Of a DNA stretch of 64,000 nt, positions 1 to 8,569 are shown piece after piece. Within the stretch, counting starts at the first letter, position 1. The number at the start of each line of letters is the position of its first letter. A model generated the notes under the pieces. It made no database searches, was not told the DNA's origin, and saw only the letters and a program-made list of their open reading frames with translations. A program made the translations under genes and the position numbers. Source of the DNA: Wenzhouxiangella marina (GTDB lineage: Bacteria; Pseudomonadota; Gammaproteobacteria; Xanthomonadales; Wenzhouxiangellaceae); contig NZ_CP012154.1 of assembly GCF_001187785.1 (NCBI RefSeq), forward strand, positions 3,611,203 to 3,675,202. The letters run 5' to 3'.

Positions 1-2
1 CC

Positions 3-35
3 CTGAGCGCGCACGTCGAATCCCTGCGCGCCTGA
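3..35 (+). CDS. C-terminal end of an upstream gene, possibly acyl carrier protein (partial)
   Basis: Only the last ten codons are inside the window; they read LSAHVESLRA and stop with TGA. A short amphipathic C-terminus of this kind just upstream of the membrane gene of an aryl polyene operon would fit an acyl carrier protein, which usually sits here, but the fragment is too short to identify. The frame is chosen only because it ends cleanly eight bases before the next GTG start. Confidence 0.3.
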   Translation: MSAHVESLRA

Positions 36-42
36 TTCGATC

Positions 43-681
43 GTGAGCGCGAGCCACCCGGTTCCAGCCGCCATGCCCGTCTGGCGGGTCGCCGCGCTGG
101 CGGGCTACCCCGCCATCATCATCATCGCTCTTGTCCTCGGCCAGCCTCAGTGGCGGGCCCTGGCCATGCCGCTGTTGGCGATCGCCCTGGTCGGCCCCTG
201 GCCGGCGAGCCTGCCCGGCCGTGCGCTGCTGGTCCTGACCCTGGGCCTGGCCCTGGCCGTGATCGCCTGGCCCTCGCTCGCACTCTGGCCGCCCGGTCTG
301 ATCTGCCTGAGCTTTGCCGCCTGGTTCGGCGTCTCCCTGTTGCCGGGTCGCCGACCGCGAATCCAGCAATTCGCGACCCTCGCCCTGGAAGCGCACCAGG
401 AGCATCTGCCGGTCGATTCGGACCGCTGGCTGCGCGGCTGGACCTGGCTGTGGACCCTCGCCCTGACCGCCTTCGCCCTCGTCGCGCTGCTGCTGGCCTG
501 GCAGGACCGGGCCTCGCTCTGGTTGCTCTGGGTCGTGGCCGGCATGCCCGTACTGATGATCACCCTGCTGCTCGGCGAACACTATCTGCGACGCTGGCGC
601 TTTCCCGAACAGCCGCGCTGGTCGGCACTGTACTTCCTGCGCACGGTCGCCCGCATCCAGCCCGGGCATTTGAAGCCATGA
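43..681 (+). CDS. Aryl polyene cluster integral membrane protein (COG4648-like)
   Basis: 212-residue hydrophobic protein with about five to six predicted membrane segments (roughly residues 12-32, 35-52, 58-98, 135-152 and 157-178) and a basic C-terminal tail. Its position directly before the acyl-ACP ligase, with an ATGA stop/start overlap, matches the membrane protein conserved in aryl polyene (APE) clusters. The function in those clusters is not well defined. The start is a GTG; no earlier in-frame start is available without running into the preceding gene. Identity rests mainly on gene order. Confidence 0.6.
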   Translation: MSASHPVPAAMPVWRVAALAGYPAIIIIALVLGQPQWRALAMPLLAIALVGPWPASLPGRALLVLTLGLALAVIAWPSLALWPPGLICLSFAAWFGVSLLPGRRPRIQQFATLALEAHQEHLPVDSDRWLRGWTWLWTLALTAFALVALLLAWQDRASLWLLWVVAGMPVLMITLLLGEHYLRRWRFPEQPRWSALYFLRTVARIQPGHLKP

Positions 682-2009
682 GCGATCTGCCGCTGATCGA
701 ACGCGCGCTGGACGACGTGCTGCTCCACCTTCACGATCAGGAGCTCAGCGTCGCCGCCTACCTCGGCCGCGCCATGGCCCTGTCGGCGCAATTGCCGCCC
801 CGGACGCCGGTCGTCAATCTCTGCCAGAACCGGGGGCATTTCAGCATCGGCTTTGCCGCCGTGCTGCTGGCCGGCGGCCACAACCTGCTGCCGGCCAATC
901 GCCTGCCGGCCACCATCGACGCCTTGCTCGAACAGCATCCCGGGGCCTGCGTACTGGCCGACTGCGCAATGGACCGGCTCAGCGTTCCGGTGATCCACCC
1001 GGCGGACGTCGATTCATCCAGCCTGGCCGACCGGATTCCATCGATTCCCGCCCATCAGCTGGCCGCCGTGGTCTTCACCTCCGGCAGCACGGGTGCGTCC
1101 TCTCGAATCCTGAAGCCCTGGGCGACCCTGTATCACAGCGCCCGGCTCAATCAGGCGAGCTTCGGGCCCAGGCATCCGGTGCACGCCCTGGCCACCGTGC
1201 CGCCGCAGCACATGTGGGGCCTGGAAACCTCGGTGCTGCTGCCCTGGTTCGCTCCGATCACGATGCACGATGCCCAGCCCTTCTTCGCCGCCGACATCGT
1301 CGCCTCGCTCCAGCAGCTGCCCGAGCCGCGCGTGCTGATCAGCGCCCCGGTGCACCTGCGAGTCCTCGACGAGGCCGACAGCGAGCTGCCGAAGCTCGAG
1401 ACCATCTACTCCGCCACCGCTCCGCTGAGTCCGAAGCTGGCCCAGCGCCTCGAATCCGGCACCGGCTCGGAAGTCCGCGAGATCTACGGTTGTTCCGAAA
1501 CCGGTTGCCTGGCGCAACGCCGCAGCGCTCGCGGTGAAGGGTGGACCCCGTTCGCTGGCTTCGAGTTCGACGGCGGGCCTCGTCGCTTTCGAGTGCGGGC
1601 GGATCATCTGCCCGAGACCGTCGAATTGATGGACGAACTGGCCTTCGATGCGCAGGGCCGCTTCGAGCTGATCGGTCGAAGCAGCGATCTGGTCAACGTC
1701 GCCGGCAAGCGCGCATCCCTGGCCGAACTCACCCGCATCCTGCTCGACATCCCCGGCGTCGTCGATGGCGTGATCTTCCAGCCCCCGGCACAGCGCGAGG
1801 GCCGGGTCGAACGCCTCGCCGCCCTGGTCGTGGCCCCCGGCCTGGACGCAGCCAGCCTGCGCGCGCGCCTCGCCGAGCGAATCGACGCGGCCTTCCTGCC
1901 GCGACCCCTGCGCCTGGTCGAGGCCCTGCCGCGCGCCGAATCCGGCAAGCTGCCACAGCATGCCCTGATGGACTTCTTCCGACAGCACGCCGAACCGGCC
2001 CGCGCATGA
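678..2009 (+). CDS. apeH: AMP-dependent acyl/aryl-ACP ligase of aryl polyene biosynthesis (ApeH-like)
   Basis: 443-residue adenylate-forming enzyme expected to activate the aromatic starter acid and load it on the pathway acyl carrier protein in the cytoplasm. Visible motifs are the P-loop-like FTSGSTG at residues 133-139, the YGCSETG motif near 270-276 and a C-terminal ESGKLP motif carrying the likely catalytic lysine. It is shorter than typical 500-600-residue acyl-CoA synthetases, as ApeH proteins are. The start ATG at 678 overlaps the previous stop (ATGA) and is preferred over the much earlier start in the same open frame, which would overlap the membrane gene entirely. Downstream coupling to the dehydratase is again ATGA. 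The Ape letter is assigned by family and order. Confidence 0.85.
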   Translation: MSDLPLIERALDDVLLHLHDQELSVAAYLGRAMALSAQLPPRTPVVNLCQNRGHFSIGFAAVLLAGGHNLLPANRLPATIDALLEQHPGACVLADCAMDRLSVPVIHPADVDSSSLADRIPSIPAHQLAAVVFTSGSTGASSRILKPWATLYHSARLNQASFGPRHPVHALATVPPQHMWGLETSVLLPWFAPITMHDAQPFFAADIVASLQQLPEPRVLISAPVHLRVLDEADSELPKLETIYSATAPLSPKLAQRLESGTGSEVREIYGCSETGCLAQRRSARGEGWTPFAGFEFDGGPRRFRVRADHLPETVELMDELAFDAQGRFELIGRSSDLVNVAGKRASLAELTRILLDIPGVVDGVIFQPPAQREGRVERLAALVVAPGLDAASLRARLAERIDAAFLPRPLRLVEALPRAESGKLPQHALMDFFRQHAEPARA

Positions 2010-2311
2010 ACGTCTCCGAGACCTGGTCCATGCCGGCCGATCATCCGGCCCTGCCCGGCCATTTCCCCGGCCAGCCGATCGTGCCCGGCGTGGTGCTGCT
2101 GGCCGAAGCCGTACGCCTGGCCCGAGCGCGGCTGGGCCTGGCCGAGGGCGCGCTGTCCTGGCAGCGGGTGAAGTTCCTGGCCCCGGTGCGTCCGGAGCAG
2201 CGCGTTCAGTTCGAGCTCGAGGGCGACGCCAACCGATTCACCTTCACCATCACCGACGCCGACGGTCAGCCGATCGCGCGTGGACAGGCCCGCCATGAGC
2301 CACTGGCGTGA
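2006..2311 (+). CDS. apeI: Small hotdog-fold 3-hydroxyacyl-ACP dehydratase (ApeI-like)
   Basis: 101-residue FabZ/FabA-type hotdog protein. The signature HPALPGHFPGQPIVPGV near residues 13-29 matches the FabZ-like H-FP-x-x-P-I-x-PGV motif. In APE synthesis two dehydratases, ApeI and ApeP, are thought to act together on the growing polyene chain; the partner here is the gene at 6017. The start ATG overlaps the ligase stop, and the gene end overlaps the start of the following acyltransferase by 17 bases, so this is tight operon coupling. The small size is normal for ApeI. Confidence 0.8.
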   Translation: MNVSETWSMPADHPALPGHFPGQPIVPGVVLLAEAVRLARARLGLAEGALSWQRVKFLAPVRPEQRVQFELEGDANRFTFTITDADGQPIARGQARHEPLA

Positions 2312-3236
2312 TCGCCCAGAGGGCGGCAACCGCTTCTGGCTGGTCCTGATCCGCTGGGTGGTGCTGCATATCGGGCGAGGCTTCGCCCAACTCGGCATGT
2401 GGCCCACCAGCCTGTATTTCTTCCTGGTTCGCGGCGAAGAGCGACGCGCCTCGCGGGCCTGGCTGCACCAGGCCGAGGCACCGATCCGGGGCTGGCGGGG
2501 CGTGCTGATCCACATCTACACCTTCGCCATCACCATCGTCGACCGGGTGCTGTTTCTCTCCGGACGGGATCGCGCCCTGCAGGTCGAAGCGGTCGGCATC
2601 CCCGAGCTGCACGCGGGCCTGTCCGAAGGTCGAGGGGCCATCCTGCTCGGCTCCCACCTGGGGAGCTTCGAGGCGATCCGCGTGTTCAGCCGTCAGGCAC
2701 CCCCCGAGTTCCGCCAGCTCAAGGTGGTCATGGACGTGGCCCAGAATTCCCTGATCACCCAGGCCCTGGAAGAGATCAATCCGGGTATTCGTGAAACGGT
2801 GATCGACGCGCGGCAACCGGGCCCCCAGATCATGCTCGAGGCCGCCGAGGTCGTCGGCCAGGGCGGCATGGTGGCCCTGCTGGCCGACCGCATCTACGGC
2901 GAGGAGGCCGCCGTCGAGGTGCCCTTCTTCGGCCGGCCCATGCGCCTGCCCCTGGCCCCCCTGGCGATGGCTGCCTCGCTGGACGTGCCCGTGTTTCTGG
3001 TCTTCGGCCTCTACGAAGGCCGCCGCCGCTATCGTCTGGTCTTCGAGCGCCTGCCCTTGCCCACCCTGGAGGGATCCGGACGACGGGAGCGACGTGAAAG
3101 ATTGAACCAATGGGTGGCCGCCTATGCCCAACGTCTGGAACACTATGCGCGACGCTATCCCTACAACTGGTTCAACTTCTATGATGTCTGGTCTTCTGAT
3201 CGCCCTGGTACTGGTGGCTCAGGCCAGCGCCGCTGA
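2295..3236 (+). CDS. LpxL/HtrB-like acyltransferase of the aryl polyene cluster
   Basis: 313-residue membrane-associated lysophospholipid/lauroyl-type acyltransferase. The catalytic HLGSFE (H-x4-E) lies in the stretch LLGSHLGSFEAIR near residue 121, and the later GGMVALLADRIYG segment matches the LpxL family block. An N-terminal hydrophobic stretch (about 14-35) suggests inner-membrane anchoring. In APE clusters such an enzyme is proposed to attach the polyene acid to a lipid headgroup. I chose ATG 2295 (MSHWRDRP) because it is the first normal start; a GTG at 2280 in the same frame is possible. The 3' end overlaps the next gene by about 55 bases. Confidence 0.75.
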   Translation: MSHWRDRPEGGNRFWLVLIRWVVLHIGRGFAQLGMWPTSLYFFLVRGEERRASRAWLHQAEAPIRGWRGVLIHIYTFAITIVDRVLFLSGRDRALQVEAVGIPELHAGLSEGRGAILLGSHLGSFEAIRVFSRQAPPEFRQLKVVMDVAQNSLITQALEEINPGIRETVIDARQPGPQIMLEAAEVVGQGGMVALLADRIYGEEAAVEVPFFGRPMRLPLAPLAMAASLDVPVFLVFGLYEGRRRYRLVFERLPLPTLEGSGRRERRERLNQWVAAYAQRLEHYARRYPYNWFNFYDVWSSDRPGTGGSGQRR

Positions 3237-3756
3237 GCCTGCGGCGCCGGAGCCGCTCGACCCCGCCCCGATCCTGGACGCCCTGGACCTGAGCGGCGAG
3301 GAGGTCGCCTTCACCGAAACCCGGGCTTCGGGCCTGCTCAGCGAGCCGCTGGAAGTCCAGGGCCTGCTGCGCCGCGAGGCCGAAGATCGTCTCGTCCGCG
3401 AAACCACCACGCCCAGCGAGGAAACCCAGATTCTTGGCGCCGACTTCGTCGAACTCCGCCGCGCCAATGGCCATCGCCGCCGCTTCAGCCTCGATCGCGC
3501 GCCAGAGCTCGCCGCCCTGCGCTCGGTACTGCTGGCCCTGCTCGACGGCCAGGCCAGTCGACTCGAGGATCGTTTCGAGATCAGCGCCCGGGGCGGCGAC
3601 GAGGCATGGACCCTCGAACTCCGGCCGCGCGACCCACAGCTGGCCGAGCGGGTCACCCGCCTGCTGCTCGGCGGGCAAGCCAGCCGCCTCGACAGCCTGA
3701 CGCTCCAGCTCAGCGATGGCGACGAGATTCTGACCCGCTTCGATCCGGACCGATGA
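3181..3756 (+). CDS. LolA-like periplasmic lipid/lipoprotein carrier of the APE cluster
   Basis: 191 residues from the ATG pair at 3181/3184, with a clear signal peptide (MMSGLLIALVLVAQASAA, cleavage after AQASA-A). The body is a beta-rich LolA-like sequence with the pattern of threonine/arginine-rich strands (FTETRASGLLSEPLEVQGLL). APE clusters characteristically contain a LolA-family protein between the acyltransferase and the MMPL exporter, and this gene sits exactly there. It probably helps move the pigment lipid across the periplasm. Translation starts inside the previous gene, and its stop overlaps the exporter start as ATGA. There is no clear Shine-Dalgarno, consistent with translational coupling. 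Confidence 0.65.
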   Translation: MMSGLLIALVLVAQASAAEPAAPEPLDPAPILDALDLSGEEVAFTETRASGLLSEPLEVQGLLRREAEDRLVRETTTPSEETQILGADFVELRRANGHRRRFSLDRAPELAALRSVLLALLDGQASRLEDRFEISARGGDEAWTLELRPRDPQLAERVTRLLLGGQASRLDSLTLQLSDGDEILTRFDPDR

Positions 3757-6020
3757 AGCGTCTGATTCTGCCGACCCTGTTGCTGGCCGCACTCGCGGCG
3801 CTGGCCGTGATGGCCGTGCGGGCCCTGGATCTGGACTACCGCATCGACGCCTTTCTGCCCGTCCCCGCCGATCCGGACCAGGCCCTGGTCGTCGATCAGA
3901 TCGGCGCCGGTCCGGGTGCCCGGATGATCCTCGTGGCCCTGACCGGCGCATCGGCGGGCGAACTGGCCACAATCAGTGATGAACTGGCCGAACGCTGGCG
4001 CCGGATCGACGGCGTGCAGAGCGTTCGCAACAGCAATGCTCTGCCCGATGAGGACACCCTCGATCGCTTGATGCGCGCACGCTTCCTGCTCGTCGACGAC
4101 ATTCCCGAGCGGCTCGGCCCCACCGCCCTGGAGCAAGCGCTCGATGAGCGCCTGTCCGATCTCGCCCTGGGCGGCCGCCAGGTCGAGGCGCTGGTCCGGC
4201 GAGATCCCCTCGGCCTGATTCCCGAACTGGCCGACCGGCTGGCCCCGGCGACGACGCCGGCGAGCTTCGATGGGGTCTGGTTCGACGCTGCCCATGAACG
4301 CGCCCTGCTGCTGGTCGAAAGCGGCCATCCGGCCTTCGACAGCGAGGCCCAGTCGGCCCTGGTCGGCCAGCTGCGGGAGACCTTCGACGAGCTCGCGCCA
4401 GAAGCGATGCAGCTGACCCTCGCCGGGCCGGTGATCATCGGCCTCGACAGCGCCGAGCGCTCCCGCAGCGAGGCCACGCGCCTGAGCATCATCGGCAGCG
4501 CCTTCCTGCTGCTCGTCCTGATCCTGGCCTGGCGTTCGGCCTCGCTGCTGATCGCCGGCGCCCTGCCGCTGGCCGCCGGCGTGGTCGCCGGCCTGGCCAC
4601 GGTCGCCCTGGCCTTCGACCGGGTCCATGGCCTGACGCTCGCCTTCGGCTTCACCCTGCTGGGCGTGGTGCTCGACTACCCCGTCCACCTGTTCGGCCAC
4701 GCCGCCGGTCGCCGCCTCGATCAGGCGGCCCGCGAGATCGCCGGCCCGCTGCTGCTGGGCGCGGCCAGTACCCTGATCGCCTACCTCGCCATCTGGTCCT
4801 CGACCAGCAGTGGCCTGGCCCAGCTCGGCGCCTTTTCAGCCGCCGGCCTGACGGCCGCCGCCCTGACCACCCTGCTGCTGCCCTGGCTGGGCTTGAGCGC
4901 ACCGAACCGGCTGATCCGCCGGCCACCGCCGCGCCTCCACCAACCCCTGCTGGTCTGGCTGGCCGCCATCCTCGCGCTGGGCTGGCTCGCCTGGCAGGGC
5001 GAGGCCCGCTGGTCCAGCGATCTATCACGCCTGAGCCCCGTGGATCGGCAGCTGCTGGCCGACGACATCGAACTTCGCCAGGCCCTGGGCGCCGGCAACG
5101 TCGGACAACTGCTCGTCCTGAGCGCGCCGGACCGCGACCGGGTCCTGGCCGAGACCGAGGCCGTCGTGGCCCAGCTCCGGGAGGCACGAGCGATGGGTCT
5201 CATCACCGCCTGGCAGAGTCCGACCGATCTGTTGCCGAGTTCGAGAACGCAGGCGGAACGCCGGGCCGCCTGGCCGACGGCGGACTGGATGGCCACCGCC
5301 CTGGCCGAGGCCGAGCCTCGCTTCCAGCCGCAGGCCTTCCAGCCCTTCCTGGAGGATCTCGATGCCCTGGCCGCATTGCCCGAACTCGATCCGGACTACT
5401 GGCGCGGCAGCGGTCTGGCCGGCCGCATCGACGGCCTGCTGAGCCCGGTCGAGGACGGCTGGCGGGCGCTGATCCTCCCGGTCGGACTGGACGATCCGGA
5501 CGCATTCCGTTCCTGGCTGGCCGAGCGCGGTTCGAAGGCTCGCCTGGTCGAACTGCGCCAGGTCTCCGAGTCGATGGTCGAGGCCTATCGCATGGAAGCG
5601 GGCCAGCGCCTGTTGCTGGCCGCCGCACTGATCGCCGGCCTGATCCTGCTCCGGCTCAGGAACCTCCGCGATACCCTGGCCGTGATCGCCCCGCCCCTGG
5701 CGGCCGCCCTGTGCACGGCGGCGATCATGAGCAGCTGGCATTCGGGCCTGAGCATCGTGCACCTGATCGGCCTGCTGCTGGCCGCCGGCATCGGTCTGGA
5801 TTTCGCCCTGTTCAACCGGATGATGGCCCGGCGCAGCGAGTCCGGCCAACGGACCCGCCGCGCCCTGCTGGTCTGCGCCATCTCCAGCGGCGGCGTCTTC
5901 CTGATCCTCGGCCAGTCGACGATCGGCATGCTCGACATGCTCGGCCTGACCGTGGCCACCGGGGTTCTGCTATCTTGGCTCTTCGCCCGCCTGACCAGCG
6001 CTCCGCCCGCTTCACGATGA
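3753..6020 (+). CDS. MMPL/RND-family exporter of the aryl polyene cluster
   Basis: 755-residue polytopic inner-membrane protein with the MMPL layout: one N-terminal membrane helix (4-25), a periplasmic domain (to about 240), five or six helices (about 245-400), a second periplasmic domain and a final helix block (about 625-745). The two halves show the internal duplication of RND proteins, and the second helix block contains GIGLDFALFNRM, comparable to VVLDYPVHLFGH in the first half. It likely exports the aryl polyene lipid. It starts at ATG 3753 by ATGA overlap, and its stop overlaps the next start in the same way. Unlike many APE clusters, no ketosynthase gene separates it from the ApeP-like dehydratase. 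Confidence 0.8.
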   Translation: MKRLILPTLLLAALAALAVMAVRALDLDYRIDAFLPVPADPDQALVVDQIGAGPGARMILVALTGASAGELATISDELAERWRRIDGVQSVRNSNALPDEDTLDRLMRARFLLVDDIPERLGPTALEQALDERLSDLALGGRQVEALVRRDPLGLIPELADRLAPATTPASFDGVWFDAAHERALLLVESGHPAFDSEAQSALVGQLRETFDELAPEAMQLTLAGPVIIGLDSAERSRSEATRLSIIGSAFLLLVLILAWRSASLLIAGALPLAAGVVAGLATVALAFDRVHGLTLAFGFTLLGVVLDYPVHLFGHAAGRRLDQAAREIAGPLLLGAASTLIAYLAIWSSTSSGLAQLGAFSAAGLTAAALTTLLLPWLGLSAPNRLIRRPPPRLHQPLLVWLAAILALGWLAWQGEARWSSDLSRLSPVDRQLLADDIELRQALGAGNVGQLLVLSAPDRDRVLAETEAVVAQLREARAMGLITAWQSPTDLLPSSRTQAERRAAWPTADWMATALAEAEPRFQPQAFQPFLEDLDALAALPELDPDYWRGSGLAGRIDGLLSPVEDGWRALILPVGLDDPDAFRSWLAERGSKARLVELRQVSESMVEAYRMEAGQRLLLAAALIAGLILLRLRNLRDTLAVIAPPLAAALCTAAIMSSWHSGLSIVHLIGLLLAAGIGLDFALFNRMMARRSESGQRTRRALLVCAISSGGVFLILGQSTIGMLDMLGLTVATGVLLSWLFARLTSAPPASR

Positions 6021-6451
6021 ACCGATCCATCGCCGACCTCGTGCCCCACGCCGGGCGCATGGTGCTCCTCGACGAGCTCGTCGACGTCGACTCCGAAGGC
6101 ATCCATTGCCGCGCCCGAACGGGCGTGCCGGCAGACCACCCACTGGCCCTCGATGGACGCCTGCCCGCCGAGGCCCTGGCCGAATACGGCGCGCAGGCCA
6201 TCGCCGTGCACGGCGGCCTGCTGGGCGACGCGGATGCCGCGCCACGGCCTGGCCGCCTCGTCGCCCTCGGCCGCCTGGCCCTGAGCGTCAGCGGGCTCGA
6301 TCAGGACACGGAACTGAACGTGACCGCACAACGTCTGGCCGGAGACGAGGACGGGCAGATCTATGACTTCCGGGTCGAAGACGCCCAACGTCGCCTGCTC
6401 GCCGAAGGCCGAGCGACGATCATGTTCGCCAGGGAGGAAGACAGCGAATGA
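6017..6451 (+). CDS. apeP: Second hotdog dehydratase of aryl polyene biosynthesis (ApeP-like)
   Basis: 144-residue protein of the FabZ-related hotdog family. The start MNRSIADLVPHAGRMVLLDEL is typical of ApeP-like 3-hydroxyacyl-ACP dehydratases (PHAGRM block), and LPAEALAEYGAQAIAVHGG corresponds to the conserved E-x-x-AQ helix. The predicted role is dehydration of 3-hydroxyacyl intermediates together with the ApeI-like subunit. ATG 6017 overlaps the exporter stop (ATGA), and its own stop at 6449 overlaps the reductase start. The longer upstream frame was rejected because it lies within the exporter gene. Confidence 0.75.
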   Translation: MNRSIADLVPHAGRMVLLDELVDVDSEGIHCRARTGVPADHPLALDGRLPAEALAEYGAQAIAVHGGLLGDADAAPRPGRLVALGRLALSVSGLDQDTELNVTAQRLAGDEDGQIYDFRVEDAQRRLLAEGRATIMFAREEDSE

Positions 6452-7203
6452 AACGCCGCACCGCCAAGCGCCCGGAACACTGTCGCGCCCTGGTCACCGG
6501 CGGCTCCGGCGACCTCGGCCAGGCCATCTGTCGAAGGCTGGCGGGAGAGGGCCTCGAGCTGATCGTGCATGCCGCCAGCCGCCTCGAGCGCGCCGAGCAG
6601 ACCGCCGAGGCCATCCGTGCCGAGGGCGGACGGGCCCAGGCCGTCCAGTTCGACCTGGCCGACGCCGAGGCCACCGCTGCCGCCATGACAGCACTGACCG
6701 CTGAGGCACCGATCGGCATCGTCGTCCACAACGCCGGCCTGCACCAGGACGCGCCCATGGCCGGCATGAGCGAAGACGCCTGGCGCCGCGTCATGGCGGT
6801 CAATCTCGACGGCTTCTTCCGGGTCGTGCAACCGACCCTGCTGGGCATGTCCAGGCTGCGCTTCGGTCGCGTCATCGCCATTTCCAGCGTGGCCGCACGC
6901 CTGGGCAACCGGGGCCAGGCCAACTACGCCGCGGCCAAGGCCGGCCTGCACGGGGCGATCCTCTCCCTGAGCCGGGAAATGGCCGGCCGCGGCCTGAGCT
7001 TCAACACCATCGCACCCGGCCTGATCGACACCGGCATGATCGAGGCCGAGCAGATCGAGGCCACCCTGCCCCTGATCCCGGCCGGGCGCATCGGCCAGCC
7101 CGATGAAGTCGCCGCGCTGGTCGCCTTCCTCTGCCGCGACGAGGCGGCCTACATCAACGCACAGATGATCGGCATCGACGGCGGCATGGCGGCCGGCCAC
7201 TGA
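6448..7203 (+). CDS. apeQ: 3-oxoacyl-ACP reductase, SDR family (ApeQ/FabG-like)
   Basis: 251-residue short-chain dehydrogenase. The cofactor-binding TGGSGDLG lies near residues 17-24, the NAG motif in VVHNAGLH near 92, and the catalytic Ser and Tyr-x3-Lys in ISSVAAR and YAAAKAG near 146-171. It should reduce 3-ketoacyl-ACP in each elongation round. It is the last gene of the coupled operon: 123 bases of non-coding sequence follow and the next gene is unrelated. In many APE clusters a ketosynthase (ApeR) follows this gene; here it does not, so any ketosynthases must be upstream of the window or elsewhere. Confidence 0.85.
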   Translation: MKRRTAKRPEHCRALVTGGSGDLGQAICRRLAGEGLELIVHAASRLERAEQTAEAIRAEGGRAQAVQFDLADAEATAAAMTALTAEAPIGIVVHNAGLHQDAPMAGMSEDAWRRVMAVNLDGFFRVVQPTLLGMSRLRFGRVIAISSVAARLGNRGQANYAAAKAGLHGAILSLSREMAGRGLSFNTIAPGLIDTGMIEAEQIEATLPLIPAGRIGQPDEVAALVAFLCRDEAAYINAQMIGIDGGMAAGH

Positions 7204-7326
7204 GCTCGCCTGTACGCTGAGGATGTGCGACCGAGCGAAACGCCGCGGATCCGAGTGACCACCGACACCTGACAGCGGCGGGCCGCCGGGTTGATAATCA
7301 GGGCTCGACGCCGTGGGGAGCCCAAG

Positions 7327-8556
7327 ATGAGCACCAATGCCATGCATCCGGTCCTGGACCGGCATATCCACCTCGACGTGCTGCGCGGCTTTGCCCTGCT
7401 CGGCATCCTGCTGGTCAATTTCGAGTGGTTCACCCGCCCGATGCAGGCGATCATGCTCGGCTCGGAGCCCGGCCTCGCGCCGATCGATCAGGCGGCCGAT
7501 GCGCTGGTGACGATCTTCGGCGAGGGCAAGTTCTATCCGATCTTTTCGATGCTGTTCGGCGCCGGCTTCGCCCTGATGGCCGACCGCGCCATGCGGCGCG
7601 CGGCCCCCTTCTGGGGCGTCTACCTGCGCCGCCTGCTGATCCTGATGGTTTTCGGCCTGGTCCACAGCCTGCTGATCTGGTCCGGCGACATCCTGCTGAT
7701 CTATGCGATCGCCGGCGGCTTCATGTGCCTGTTCTTCAGTCGGACGCCGGAACGACGGCTGTGGAAATGGGCGCTGTTCTTCATTGCCTTGCCCCTGCTG
7801 CTGATGTGGGGCGCCAGCGCCATGGTGAGCCTGGCCAATACGCAGCCGGAGCTGCGCACCGAGCTTGCCGCAGAGTTCGCGGCCGACGAGCGCAATCTGC
7901 TGGACACCGTGGCCCGGGCAGAGACGATTCATGCCGAGGGGAGTTTCGCCGACAACGTCGTCCAGCGCCTCGACGATCTGCGCTTCAAGCTGGTCTATTT
8001 CCTGTTCTGGGCCACCCCGGTGATCGGCTACTTCCTGATCGGCCGCTGGCTGATCGTCTCCGACCGCCTGACCCACCCGCAGGATCACCAGCTCTACTTC
8101 CGCCGATGGCGCGCCCGCGGGCTCAGCCTGGGCCTCGTTCTGGCCGTGGCGGCCTGGTTCCTGATGCAGGACATCAACGCGATGGTGCCGAGCCTGGGCG
8201 CGGCATTGGGCACGACCCTGGTCACCCTGGCGGGTCTATTGATGGCGCTGGGCTACCTGTCGGCCGTGACCCTGGCCGCCGAGCGGCTGCGAGTCCTGGC
8301 CCCGGCCGGGCAGATGGCGCTCAGCAACTACCTGATCCAGTCCCTGATCTGGACCTGGCTGATCTACGGCCACGGCCTGGGCCTGTGGGGCGAGATTCCG
8401 CGCTGGTCGCAGATTCCCCTGGCACTGGGCTTCTTCGCCCTGCAGGTCGCCTTCTCGCACTGGTGGCTGGCGAGGTTCCGCTACGGCCCGGCCGAGTGGC
8501 TGTGGCGCAGCCTGACCTACTGGGAGCGCCAGCCCATGCGGCGCGTTGCCCACTAG
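7327..8556 (+). CDS. DUF418 family membrane protein (YeiB-like)
   Basis: 409-residue polytopic inner-membrane protein. The N-terminal HIHLDVLRGFALLGILLVN is the DUF418/acyltransferase-3-like signature (LDxLRGFALLGILxVN), and the C-terminal block NYLIQSLIWTWLIYG followed by WWLARFRYGPAEWLWRSLTY is the classic DUF418 end. About ten membrane segments are visible. The biochemical role of this family is unknown. The start ATG 7327 follows a GGGGAG ribosome-binding site; an earlier in-frame ATG at 7291 lacks one. It is transcribed separately from the APE operon and converges on asmA, with 13 bases between stops. Confidence 0.8.
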   Translation: MSTNAMHPVLDRHIHLDVLRGFALLGILLVNFEWFTRPMQAIMLGSEPGLAPIDQAADALVTIFGEGKFYPIFSMLFGAGFALMADRAMRRAAPFWGVYLRRLLILMVFGLVHSLLIWSGDILLIYAIAGGFMCLFFSRTPERRLWKWALFFIALPLLLMWGASAMVSLANTQPELRTELAAEFAADERNLLDTVARAETIHAEGSFADNVVQRLDDLRFKLVYFLFWATPVIGYFLIGRWLIVSDRLTHPQDHQLYFRRWRARGLSLGLVLAVAAWFLMQDINAMVPSLGAALGTTLVTLAGLLMALGYLSAVTLAAERLRVLAPAGQMALSNYLIQSLIWTWLIYGHGLGLWGEIPRWSQIPLALGFFALQVAFSHWWLARFRYGPAEWLWRSLTYWERQPMRRVAH

Positions 8557-8569
8557 GATTGCACGAGCC

